Part shown: positions 1-5,599 of the stretch, piece after piece | Position numbering within the stretch: the stretch's first letter is position 1 | How the letters are laid out: every line of letters starts with the position of its first letter | DNA from: KBS-96 sp049585195 | GTDB lineage: Bacteria > Acidobacteriota > Terriglobia > Bryobacterales > Bryobacteraceae | Assembly: GCA_049585195.1 (NCBI GenBank) | Contig: JBAUZG010000115.1 | Location: forward strand, 1 to 7,091 | Direction: 5' to 3' | Length of the DNA: 7,091 bases | Made by a program: the position numbers and the translations under genes | The notes under the pieces: model-generated | Seen by the model: only the letters and a program-made list of their open reading frames with translations | Told to the model about the DNA's origin: nothing | Database searches by the model: none

Positions 1-104
1 ATTCCGGGCCAACTAGACCCAAAACAGAATAGCCAGTTTATGTTTTTAGAGGGGCCAAATCAGAGTATCGAAGTGGGCCAGTTCAGAGTATCGAAATCAA
101 CACA
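1..104. mobile_element. Terminal repeat array of an IS21-family element, probably its end
   Basis: Two near-identical 21-base units lie in tandem at 52-72 and 75-95, 23 bases apart. Each is GGGCCA, two variable bases, then TCAGAGTATCGAA. Weaker copies of the first half sit at 6-11 (GGGCCA) and 32-35 (GCCA), so the spacing of about 22-23 bases continues to the window edge. Read on the minus strand the tip would begin TGTTGATTTCGATACTC from 102, or two bases further out from 104. Multiple spaced repeats just inside a TG/CA tip are typical of IS21-family ends, where they act as transposase binding sites. The body of the element would lie left of position 1. These repeats differ from those of the element at 1393, so this is a separate IS. 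No coding part is visible, so the family call rests on repeat architecture and remembered similarity of the tip. Confidence 0.6.
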
Positions 105-264
105 TCCCTAATTGCGAATTGCGGCGGGATTACTCCTGCCAAACGCCCTAGTGTACGGCGAATCCATGTGGTCGGTCTAAGACGTCATGTCCGACAGGTG
201 CACGGCCGTGAATGCCGATAATTCGCTGTGGTGGGCCACCCTTTATGAACCGCCAGACACCTAA

Positions 265-585
265 GTTCCTACGACGCCGAGACCGGGATTTGAGCTCATA
301 GTAGCCCGAGAGGGGTTTTTAGACGATCGTTCTCGCCGCTCAATATGGCAGACTGCATCTGCACTCGAAGGTGGCAGTGGTAATCTGCATCAGCGCGGCG
401 CTCTCCCGCTGTATCCCGCCATCGATCAGGCATTCGGACCATACCCTCTGAAGGGTTCGCTGAGAGCAGACGCGGAATCGCTGCAATCTCTTATCGAAAG
501 GATAAAGACTCGTTCTTCGAATCCTGCCCTACGTCGCGGAATACGTCCGGGGGTTCGATTCAGTCGGTCTCATAAGAGGGCGTAG
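265..585 (+). pseudogene. Start-less open frame, possible 3' remnant of an unknown gene
   Basis: The frame is open for 106 codons between a TAA at 262-264 and a TAG at 583-585, but it contains no ATG, GTG or TTG in a position to start it. The second half has protein-like composition, including ALPLYPAIDQAFGPYPL, ESLQSLIERIKTR and a basic tail RFSRSHKRA. Codon third positions are mixed and do not clearly mark it as coding. The same frame upstream of the TAA carries a short ORF (about 187-264, starting MSDRCTAV), so the whole could be one broken gene with an internal stop. I do not recognise the family. It could also be chance, since stop codons are less frequent in G+C-rich DNA. Confidence 0.25.
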
Positions 586-739
586 CTCGAGGGCGGCATT
601 TCGTTCGCGCCAGCCCGTCGATCATCCTGAACCGAAATCGGAGGCACCACCCTTCATTACCTCCACTCTCCGAGCGTGCCCGAGTCCTTGTTCAGCATCC
701 TCTTTGTTTGGCCTTTGTCTTCTTGCCTTTCCCGGCCCT

Positions 740-756
740 GCATATTTTCGATATGC
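740..756. repeat. Perfect inverted repeat, small hairpin
   Basis: GCATAT at 740-745 and ATATGC at 751-756 are exact reverse complements separated by TTTCG. The 6-bp stem with a 5-base loop sits in the pyrimidine-rich stretch upstream of ssb. It could be an operator half-site pair or a hairpin in single-stranded DNA or RNA. A six-base match of this kind can also arise by chance. Confidence 0.35.
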
Positions 757-1080
757 GCTCCATTTCCTGGCCGGTCCCATTCCAGCCATCTTCGCCCTGT
801 CGGCACGTTTGTCGTGGATGTTGGAAGGTATAGGCACTGCCAACGCCCGGCATCCTTGCTCGACTGCGACTTGGTTCGCCGCGTTCTTTTTTGTGTGTAC
901 TCCTCCTTGCCTCGTGTCGGCACGCTACGGCCTAAAACTCCGCGCGCTGGCGGACTGCACCGCCCAGTTCTTGCCTTGTGCGTGAACGCACTCTGAGGCC
1001 CCTCCAGGGTTTCGGTTTCCTGCCCTCATTTTTCAACCCCACAAAAATGATGACCGGACCCTCCGAAAAACACGCCGGCT

Positions 1081-1109
1081 GGCCTGGCGAGCTGAGGCCT
1101 TGCTTTTTT
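1081..1109 (+). terminator. Terminator-like hairpin with T-run upstream of ssb
   Basis: GGCCT (1081-1085) pairs with AGGCC (1095-1099) across a 9-base loop. After four bases a run of six T follows (1104-1109). The position 33 bases before the ssb start suggests either termination of transcription from the left or an attenuator in the ssb leader. The stem is short and the T-run is separated from it, so efficiency is doubtful. Confidence 0.3.
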
Positions 1110-1142
1110 GCGCCCGACACGGGGCAGAACGAGACACTAAAA

Positions 1143-1409
1143 ATGTACAAGAACTCAGTAGAACTCATCGCCTTTGTAGGCAAGGACGCCGAAATCAAGC
1201 AGTCCTCTTCCAACAATTCCACGTTTACCGTTCTCAGCGTCGCTACCAAAGAGAGCTGGAAGAACAAAGAGACCGGCGAATGGGAATCACGCGCCGAATG
1301 GCATCAGGTCCTGGTTGCCGGGAAAGCGGGCCAGTACGCAGCTAGGCTCAAGAAAGGTGCGCACGTTCAAATCGATGGCACGCTCCGCAGCATGTCAGCA
1401 ATCATCTAA
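1143..1409 (+). pseudogene. ssb: Single-stranded DNA-binding protein, truncated by an insertion
   Basis: SSB coats single-stranded DNA during replication, repair and conjugative entry. The frame gives 88 residues beginning MYKNSVELIAFVGKDAEIK. It shows the OB-fold pattern: strand 1 (res 5-13), TFTVLSVATKESWKN (res 27-41), then WESRAEWHQVLVAGKAGQYAA (res 47-67, given here as a region) and the GAHVQIDGTLRS strand (72-83). Family members normally continue with another OB strand and an acidic C-terminal tail, reaching roughly 110-180 residues. Here the native frame stops at about Ser83, and the last five residues MSAII come from foreign DNA starting at about 1393. ATG 1143 was chosen because it begins the family's usual N-terminus, although the frame is open to a GTG at 978; only a weak GA-rich ribosome site precedes it. 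Loss of the tail and last strand should abolish normal function. Nearby ardC suggests an origin in a conjugative element. Confidence 0.85.
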
Positions 1410-1474
1410 AAACGTAGTTTTTTAACGAGGGCCGAGCCCGGCAACATCATCTGCGCCGAAGGCGCAACTCATCT
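1398..1474 (+). repeat. Three short direct repeats in the IS21 left end
   Basis: GCAA followed closely by TCATCT occurs three times: 1398-1407 (GCAATCATCT), 1441-1452 (GCAACATCATCT) and 1464-1474 (GCAACTCATCT). The TCATCT cores start at 1402, 1447 and 1469, spaced 45 and 22 bases. Spaced repeats near each end are the presumed IstA binding sites in IS21 elements, which fits their place just inside the proposed tip. Between copies two and three lies a perfect 6-bp hairpin, TGCGCC-GAA-GGCGCA (1452-1466). Confidence 0.5.
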
Positions 1475-1536
1475 GTCCAATCAGCAGCTAACCGAGTGGC
1501 GGGTGTATTTTGACTCGAAGGCGGGAAGCAGAACAG

Positions 1537-1589
1537 AACCCCGTCGTTGGAAGCGGCGGGGTTCCCGAATGGCGACCCCTAGATTCGGG
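1537..1589. repeat. Two adjacent hairpins in the IS21 leader
   Basis: Hairpin 1 pairs AACCCCGTCG (1537-1546) with CGGCGGGGTT (1554-1563). It has ten base pairs including one G-T pair, and a 7-base loop. Hairpin 2 begins at the next base: CCCGAAT (1564-1570) pairs exactly with ATTCGGG (1583-1589) over a 12-base loop. They lie between the left-end repeats and the accessory ORF. They may form a leader structure that limits read-through expression of the transposase genes from outside promoters, as known in other IS families; that role is inference. No T-run follows, so neither is a standard intrinsic terminator. Confidence 0.5.
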
Positions 1590-1660
1590 GCAGCACATCA
1601 AAGCTGGTTCTAAGTTGCCACGAAAGCTTCGCCGTTGTCTAGTGCCGCCTGCAAAGAGGC

Positions 1661-2107
1661 ATGGCGGTTCATGGCGAGGCGGTCCTGCGGTTGCGTATTT
1701 GTCTGCTGGGCGAATGTCGCGCCGTATTTTTTCTCTGTTCGCACTGTGATCGCGGCCAACGTTATTGCAGCCTGGCCTGCCGTCAGCAAGCCCGGCTGCA
1801 CCAGCGGCGTTGCGCCAATCGCCGGCACCAACAGAGCCCTGAAGGACGACTCGATCATCGCGATCGGCAGCGTGAGTACCGGCAGCGTCAAAGCGAACGA
1901 GCAATTCATGCGCGCGTGACGGATCATAGTTCCCTTTTGATCGGTTGCCCGGCAATATCGACATGTGGAACGGAAACCGGATCTGGTGGCACGTTGCTCC
2001 CTCTTTGGCCGGCGAAACAGCCGGGCTTAGATGTCAAGTCATGGCTGCACTGCCGGGTCTGCGGTCGAGTTGGACGGTTTCATCGATCCTTTCCGCGCAT
2101 CCCGTGA
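1661..2107 (+). CDS. Cys/Arg-rich accessory protein of the IS21 element, putative zinc-binding
   Basis: The frame encodes 148 residues and ends 18 bases before istA on the same strand, so the two are probably co-transcribed. Cysteines are clustered: C14, C19, C26, C29, C36 and C40, with the string CSHCDRGQRYCSLACR at 26-41, then a C131-x2-C134 pair in CRVCGRVGRF near the C-terminus. Such spacing suggests zinc ribbons or treble-clef-like folds. Between them lies a very basic, Arg-rich stretch (res 41-85, with EGRLDHRDRQREYRQRQ), suited to nucleic-acid binding. I recall similar uncharacterised ORFs with CLL..C, a CxxC pair and an Arg-rich tail beside transposase genes, but no known function. 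The start is uncertain: ATG 1661 has a purine-rich AGAGG touching it, and TTG 1691 would also keep every cysteine. A role in target choice or regulation of transposition is only a guess. Confidence 0.6.
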   Translation: MAVHGEAVLRLRICLLGECRAVFFLCSHCDRGQRYCSLACRQQARLHQRRCANRRHQQSPEGRLDHRDRQREYRQRQSERAIHARVTDHSSLLIGCPAISTCGTETGSGGTLLPLWPAKQPGLDVKSWLHCRVCGRVGRFHRSFPRIP

Positions 2108-2125
2108 CGAAGGTGATTCCTCCGA

Positions 2126-3613
2126 ATGATCAGTCCCGAAACACGCGCCCTGATTCGCCGCTACTTCTACGCCGAACACTGGAAGGTTGGCACCATCGCC
2201 CGTGAGCTGGGCGTGCATCCGGATACGGTACGCAATGCTATCGAGGCTGAGCGCTTTCGTAATCTGCAGGCACCGCGTCCTGCACTGGTTGATCCGTACC
2301 TGGAATTTATTCGGCAGGTGCTCGACCAGCATCCGCGGCTGCGTGCCACGCGCATTTTTCAAATGCTGCGCGATCGCGGCTACACCGGCAGCATTATCCA
2401 GCTGCGACGCGCGGTGGCGCGGCTGCGCCCGCTGGTCCGCGAGCCGTTTTTGCGCCTGCAGTTCTTTCCCGGTGAGCAAGGGCAAGTGGATTGGGCGCAC
2501 TTCGGTCACATCTTAGTGGGGCACGCCCGCCGTGCTTTGTCGTGCTTCGTGATGACCTTGTCGTATTCGCGCGCCCTGTACCTGGAGTTCTTCTTCGATC
2601 AGACCATGGAGAACTTTCTGCGTGGTCACGTGCATGCTTTTCAGGCCTGGAACGGACAACCGCGCACCATTCTCTACGACAATATGAAATCTGTCGTGCT
2701 GGAACGGCGCGGCGACCAGATTCTTTTTCATCCTCGTCTGCTCGAACTGAGCGCTCACTACCACTTCGCGCCACAGCCTTGTCAGGTGCGCGCGGGAAAT
2801 CAAAAAGGCCGCGTGGAGCGTGCTATTCGATACGTACGCGATTCATTCTGGGCGGGCCGGACCTTCACCACACTGGCGGAATGCAATCGCCAGGCTTGGC
2901 TGTGGCGCGACGAAGTAGCGCATCAGCGGCGCTGGCGCGGTGAGGATAGCCGCACGGTGGCGGAAGTCTTCGCCGAGGAACAGCTGCGGTTGCTCTCTGC
3001 GCCGCTGCATCTGTTCAATACAGATCGAGTCGAAGCCGTTCAATCGCACAAGACTATCTGTGTGCGCTTTGACCTGAATGATTATTCCATTCCGCCTGAG
3101 GCCGTTGGGCGTCCGCTTACGTTGGCCGCTTCCGACACCACAGTACGTATCCTGGATGGCGCAGTTGAGATCGCTCGGCACCAGCGCAGCTATGATCGCC
3201 GCCAGCAGGTGCTCGATCCGGCGCACCAAGACGGACTGCTCAAGATCAAGCGCAAAGCCTTCCATGCCACGCCGACGAGTCGTTTGGAGCAGGTGGTTCC
3301 AGAAAGCAAAACGCTCCTGGATCTGGCCTTCGCGCAAGGCGAGTCGGCTGGTCGGCAGACCTCTCAACTGCTGAAGTTGCTGGATCAGTATGGCGCCGTC
3401 GCTTTGCGCCGCGCCATAGTGGAAGCTCTGGCGCGCAACACGCCCCGCGCCTCTTCTGTCGCGTTCCTACTTCGCCGTCAGCCTCGTATAGCGCGACTGG
3501 CCCTCGATCTCAGCCGCCATCCGCAAGCACAAGCCATCGAAGTGCGTCCACATGACCTGGAGATTTACGATGAACTCGCCCGCACTCAAGACAACAACGA
3601 CCCCGAGCAATAG
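2126..3613 (+). CDS. istA: IS21-family transposase IstA
   Basis: The 495-residue protein is a DDE/RNase H-fold transposase that binds the IS ends and performs strand transfer together with IstB. An N-terminal helix-turn-helix is visible at res 5-42 (WKVGTIARELGVHPDTVRNA). The catalytic core runs from about res 112 to 245. Asp122 lies in GQVDWA, Asp185 in TILYDNMK, and Glu231 in KGRVERAIRYVR, giving all three acidic residues in typical contexts. The rest (250-495) is the usual C-terminal extension with a beta-rich segment near 300-350. Length matches the family (about 400-550) and no frameshift is seen. The start ATG 2126 has AAGGTG at 2110-2115 and follows the accessory ORF by 18 bases. The end overlaps istB by 44 bases, in keeping with the translational coupling known for IS21. 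The protein looks functional but lacks an intact partner in this copy. Confidence 0.93.
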   Translation: MISPETRALIRRYFYAEHWKVGTIARELGVHPDTVRNAIEAERFRNLQAPRPALVDPYLEFIRQVLDQHPRLRATRIFQMLRDRGYTGSIIQLRRAVARLRPLVREPFLRLQFFPGEQGQVDWAHFGHILVGHARRALSCFVMTLSYSRALYLEFFFDQTMENFLRGHVHAFQAWNGQPRTILYDNMKSVVLERRGDQILFHPRLLELSAHYHFAPQPCQVRAGNQKGRVERAIRYVRDSFWAGRTFTTLAECNRQAWLWRDEVAHQRRWRGEDSRTVAEVFAEEQLRLLSAPLHLFNTDRVEAVQSHKTICVRFDLNDYSIPPEAVGRPLTLAASDTTVRILDGAVEIARHQRSYDRRQQVLDPAHQDGLLKIKRKAFHATPTSRLEQVVPESKTLLDLAFAQGESAGRQTSQLLKLLDQYGAVALRRAIVEALARNTPRASSVAFLLRRQPRIARLALDLSRHPQAQAIEVRPHDLEIYDELARTQDNNDPEQ

Positions 3614-4052
3614 CCTGGCAGCTCAGCTTCAGCAGATCGGTTTGCGTGCACTGCCCACGCAACTGGACGACTTTCTAGCGCATGCCGCCAAAGCTCACTG
3701 GTCGCCTTACCAGGTCCTCGAACAACTGGCACAGGCGGAAGTTGCTGAGCGCTCGCGCCGCAGCCTGGAGCGCCGGCTCCGCCTTTCCGGCATTAAGAAG
3801 TTCAAGCCTATGGCCGACTTCGAATGGTCGTGGCCCACCAAAATCGAACGTGAGGTCATCGAACGTGCCTTGACGCTGGACTTCATTCCTGAAGCCCGCA
3901 ATCTGGTGCTGGTGGGTCGCAACGGTTTAGGCAAAACCATGATTGCTCAAAACATCTGTCATGCCGCCGTGCTCGCTGGCTATTCGGTGCTGTTCCGTTC
4001 TGCCGTATCGCCCAGGCTGAGACGTTCTTCAACGCACTCTCGGGCACGGTGA
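3570..4052 (+). pseudogene. istB: IS21 helper ATPase IstB, truncated and fused to ardC sequence
   Basis: IstB is an AAA+ ATPase that stimulates IstA and selects target DNA. ATG 3570 was chosen because GGAGA lies at 3559-3563, seven bases ahead; an upstream in-frame ATG at 3552 has no such site. The frame gives 160 residues. The N-terminal domain covers res 15-105. Walker A is GRNGLGKT at 116-123 inside LVLVGRNGLGKTMIAQNIC. Similarity ends at about LFRSA (res 141-145). The remaining residues VSPRLRRSSTHSRAR are an out-of-frame reading of the neighbouring ardC fragment, with a stop at 4050-4052. Full IstB has about 240-270 residues, so Walker B, the sensor motifs and the arginine finger are missing. 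ATP hydrolysis and target selection should be lost. Confidence 0.88.
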
Positions 4053-4453
4053 TCTGTGAAGGCGAGCATGCCTACTACTCCAACAGCGAAGACGCGATCC
4101 ACATGCCGGCCTTCACCAAATTCAAATCCGCAGCTGGATTTTACGGCACATTGGCCCATGAATATGGACATTGGGCTGGGGCGCCCACAAGGCTCAACCG
4201 GGATTTGACGGGCCGCTTCGGCGATCAAAAATATGCAACGGAAGAACTTGTCGCCGAGTTGACCAGCGCAATGCTCTGTGCATACCTGGCTCTTCCGCTC
4301 GAACCACGCACGGATCATGCGCCGTACATGCAAAACTGGTTGACTGCTCTTCGCACTGACAAGCGCGCCATCTTCACCGCGGCTAGCAAAGCTCAGGAAG
4401 CGGCCAACTATCTGGAGCAACTCGCTGGCATCCCAGCTCCCCGCGCCGCCTAG
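4007..4453 (+). pseudogene. ardC: ArdC-like antirestriction protein, C-terminal metalloprotease-like fragment
   Basis: ArdC proteins join an N-terminal single-stranded-DNA-binding domain to a zincin-like C-terminal domain and protect incoming plasmid DNA from restriction. Only the C-terminal domain remains. In frame from 4007 it reads RIAQAETFFNALSG-like sequence, then AFTKFKSAAGFYGTLAHEYGHW with the HExxH motif HEYGH encoded at 4157-4171. It continues to RLNRDLTGRFGD and EELVAELTSAMLCAYL, whose glutamates (codons at 4241, 4244 and 4256) are candidates for the third metal ligand. The stop is at 4451-4453. An ATG-less N-terminus and the junction with istB show that the 5' half was lost. A GTG at 4049 could in theory start a 134-residue product, but no ribosome site precedes it. 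The frame has no internal stop, so the truncation may be fairly recent. Confidence 0.8.
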
Positions 4454-4461
4454 CGGCGGGG
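4439..4461. repeat. G+C-rich stem-loop over the ardC stop codon
   Basis: CCCC (4439-4442) and GCCGC (4445-4449) pair with GCGGC (4453-4457) and GGGG (4458-4461). This forms nine base pairs with a 2-base bulge and a 3-base loop, CTA. The stop codon TAG (4451-4453) lies in the loop and first stem base. No T-run follows on either strand, so it is terminator-like at best and may instead protect or fold the 3' end of the message. Confidence 0.4.
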
Positions 4462-4474
4462 ATTACGGATGCAA

Positions 4475-4687
4475 TCATCGTGAGAACGGCAGTTGCATAA
4501 GCCAGCGCGCGCATTGGCGAAGAAGCTGTACCTCGGTAGCGATGAGCTTGCGTCTCTTGGTTGTGCCACGCATCTGTGCTACCGACCGAGGAATTGAGGC
4601 AAGCTCTTCAGTGTTGGGAACCTGATGAATACGGCTAGAACTCAGGCCGGTAGCGCTGGCAACCTGCTGTCCAGAAAACTGGACACC
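4475..4687 (-). pseudogene. Start-less minus-strand frame, possible gene remnant
   Basis: Read on the minus strand, 70 codons are open between a TAA just right of 4687 and a TGA at 4475-4477. The product contains SGQQVASATGLSSSRIHQ, which looks like a helix-turn-helix, followed by a basic segment MRGTTKRRKL and QLLRQCARWLMQ. The only ATG (4571-4573) would give 32 residues. The 5' edge falls in the hairpin at 4668-4685, so the frame could have been cut there by a rearrangement. I do not recognise the protein. Chance remains possible. Confidence 0.25.
4668..4685. repeat. Perfect 7-bp hairpin, possible IS edge
   Basis: TGTCCAG (4668-4674) and CTGGACA (4679-4685) are exact reverse complements around AAAA. 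On the minus strand it reads GGTGTCCAGTTTTCTGGACA from 4687. Tips with a TGTCCAG or TGGACACC core occur in IS3/IS481-type elements, so this may be an IS edge or a solo end, but no transposase sequence adjoins it. An operator or small RNA hairpin is an alternative. Confidence 0.35.
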
Positions 4688-4838
4688 TTAAGCCGGTTGG
4701 CTGCTCCGTTACTCCTCAACACCCAGGGAATGCTCTTATTTAGAATCAAAAGCTCACATGAGGGCGTAAATGCTAACGGAGGATTCCGGTTGGATGTGGC
4801 TACCACCCTTCACCGACTCCTAAGTAAGACAGAAGATG

Positions 4839-5519
4839 TTATTGCTTTGAGGCACTGGATCGGCCGGATCGCTTAAAGATTGCGCTCTTCGGCAATCGCG
4901 GAACAGCCTGGACGCCCGCCCAAAGCGTTGCGATCGTTTGCTCGACCACGAGAGTCTGGTCAGGCAAGTCAGGCACAACCCCTTGGATGACCATGAGTGT
5001 GGCGAGGCCAAAGATCGTGTACCACCAGGTGTGGGCTACCACTATGTCATCCTTACTTGGCAATCCTTCATCCTTGGCAACATCGAAAAAGAGCTGCACG
5101 AAACGTCCGAACAAAGGCGTGCCAATGTCGTTGATGTATTGTCCAGCGCGGATGCCGTTGCGGTTCTCAGGCCCGAAGAAGACGTTACGGAACTGCTGTG
5201 GATGGGCAGTGCAGAATTGAATCAAGCCGCGTGAAGTCGCAAAAAGACGCTCTTTCGGTGCAAGATGTTTAGCGGCAATCGCGTCGAAGTTCTGAATCAG
5301 CAGCCCGATCGTCTCGCTGCTCAACTCGGCAAGAATGTGCCATTTGTCGGGAAAATGCTGGTAGATCACGGCGTGCGTATAACCGATCTCTTTAGCGATC
5401 GCACGAAGCGTCACGGCTTCGTAACCGCGATCGGCGAACATTTTACTTGCAGCCGCAAGGATTTCGCGCCGCAGCCTTTCCTTGCGCTCTACCCGGCGAC
5501 TTGGTGATGTGGATGTCAC
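4839..5519 (-). CDS. TetR/AcrR-family transcriptional regulator
   Basis: The 226-residue protein matches the family length (about 190-230). TetR proteins repress by binding palindromic operators as dimers and release DNA when a ligand enters the C-terminal domain. The DNA-binding domain spans about res 13-63: ILAAASKMFADRGYEAVTLR, then IAKEIGYTHAVIYQHFPDKW, with the YxHFxxK end of the helix-turn-helix well conserved. The ligand domain carries FCTAHPQQFRNVFFG (102-116), like the WHG-type TetR C-terminal family, and a Trp/Tyr-rich segment AHTWWYTIFGLATLM (162-176) that may line the pocket. The start is GTG 5519-5517: the frame has a stop upstream, no other start codon between, and the next ATG falls inside the helix-turn-helix. 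GGAAGGG lies about 15 bases ahead, a distant ribosome site. The ligand is unknown. A strong palindrome in its promoter suggests autoregulation. Confidence 0.92.
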   Translation of the reverse strand: MTSTSPSRRVERKERLRREILAAASKMFADRGYEAVTLRAIAKEIGYTHAVIYQHFPDKWHILAELSSETIGLLIQNFDAIAAKHLAPKERLFATSRGLIQFCTAHPQQFRNVFFGPENRNGIRAGQYINDIGTPLFGRFVQLFFDVAKDEGLPSKDDIVVAHTWWYTIFGLATLMVIQGVVPDLPDQTLVVEQTIATLWAGVQAVPRLPKSAIFKRSGRSSASKQ

Positions 5520-5573
5520 TTCAAATAGCTTAGTCCCTTCCAGCGATATTTGCGGCCATTTGTTGCTTAATCA

Positions 5574-5598
5574 CCAGTGGTTACATTATAACCGATGG
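5574..5598. promoter_or_regulatory. Candidate TetR operator, 25-base palindrome
   Basis: GGTTA (5579-5583) and TAACC (5589-5593) are exact reverse complements around CATTA. Further out, CCA (5574-5576) and TGG (5596-5598) also match, giving 8 of 10 paired positions over 25 bases centred on 5586. Size and symmetry suit a TetR dimer site. It lies 55-79 bases upstream of the regulator's GTG and covers its putative -10 box, so binding would block that promoter. It is about 395 bases from the DUF4386 gene on the other strand. Confidence 0.6.
5585..5590 (-). promoter_or_regulatory. Putative -10 box of the TetR gene
   Basis: The minus strand reads TATAAT exactly at 5590-5585, inside the palindrome and 66 bases ahead of the GTG start. 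No good -35 is seen at the usual 16-18-base distance; the best is a weak ATTCGC-like stretch near 5607-5612. The promoter would be weak or activator-dependent if real. Confidence 0.45.
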
Positions 5599-5599
5599 A

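Larger units (their letters stand above)
105..1142. other. Gene-poor stretch upstream of ssb
   Basis: No intact gene is convincing here. The stretch holds the start-less frame 265-585 (listed separately), a small palindrome GGTGG-G-CCACC at 230-240, a perfect inverted repeat GCATAT/ATATGC at 740-756, and a terminator-like hairpin at 1081-1109. From about 660 the plus strand is strongly pyrimidine-rich: 86 of 120 bases in 661-780 are C or T. The short frames on both strands between 622 and 996 look like by-products of this bias and match no family I recognise. It may be decayed accessory DNA or a non-coding regulatory or leading region in front of ssb. Confidence 0.5.
1393..4004 (+). mobile_element. 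IS21-family insertion sequence, right end lost
   Basis: The element carries, in order, a left-end region (1393-1660), a Cys/Arg-rich accessory ORF (1661-2107), istA (2126-3613) and a cut istB (from 3570). The left tip is placed at TGTCAGCA (1393), where the ssb reading frame loses family similarity. TG tips are usual in IS21 elements. Inside the tip are three repeats with GCAA followed by TCATCT. The right part of istB and the right terminus are absent: at about 4001-4010 the sequence changes to an ardC-like gene. No target duplication can be checked. Transposase IstA seems intact, but without IstB and a right end the copy should not move by itself. The tip is inferred, not proven, and could be off by a few bases. 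Confidence 0.75.
4454..4838. other. Gene-poor stretch between the ardC fragment and the TetR gene
   Basis: No gene with a credible start is visible. The stretch contains a start-less minus-strand frame (4475-4687) and a hairpin at 4668-4685, both listed separately. CCGGTTGG occurs twice (4693-4700 and 4786-4793). A plus-strand frame from ATG 4625 to 4876 (83 residues) runs into the antisense of the TetR gene, has no ribosome site and resembles nothing I know. This is likely the scarred border between the mobile remnants and the chromosomal genes to the right. Confidence 0.4.

Noticed and set aside
540..600. tRNA-like strings GGTTCGATTC, CTCATAA and GGGCGTAGCTC
   Set aside because: They resemble T-loop, anticodon and 5' arm pieces but stand in the wrong order, and the T-stem does not pair, so no cloverleaf forms.
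622..996. Overlapping short frames on both strands (73-106 codons)
   Set aside because: They overlap each other in several phases, have no ribosome sites or family motifs, and follow from the pyrimidine bias of the plus strand.
978..1142. Longer ssb start at GTG 978
   Set aside because: The extra 55 residues do not look like SSB and include the terminator-like hairpin; the family N-terminus begins at ATG 1143.
1488..1964. 158-codon minus-strand frame opposite the accessory ORF
   Set aside because: It is antisense to the Cys/Arg-rich ORF, runs into the IS leader hairpins, lacks motifs and a ribosome site, and is probably a mirror of the real frame in G+C-rich DNA.
2039..3367. Several long frames inside istA on both strands
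   Set aside because: They lie in other phases of a gene with all catalytic residues and normal length, so they are shadows.
4049..4453. Separate intact gene starting at GTG 4049
   Set aside because: ArdC-like sequence already extends upstream of this codon to the istB junction and no ribosome site precedes it, so it is a fragment rather than a whole gene.
4625..4876. 83-codon plus-strand frame
   Set aside because: It has no ribosome site, no family resemblance, and its end is antisense to the TetR gene.
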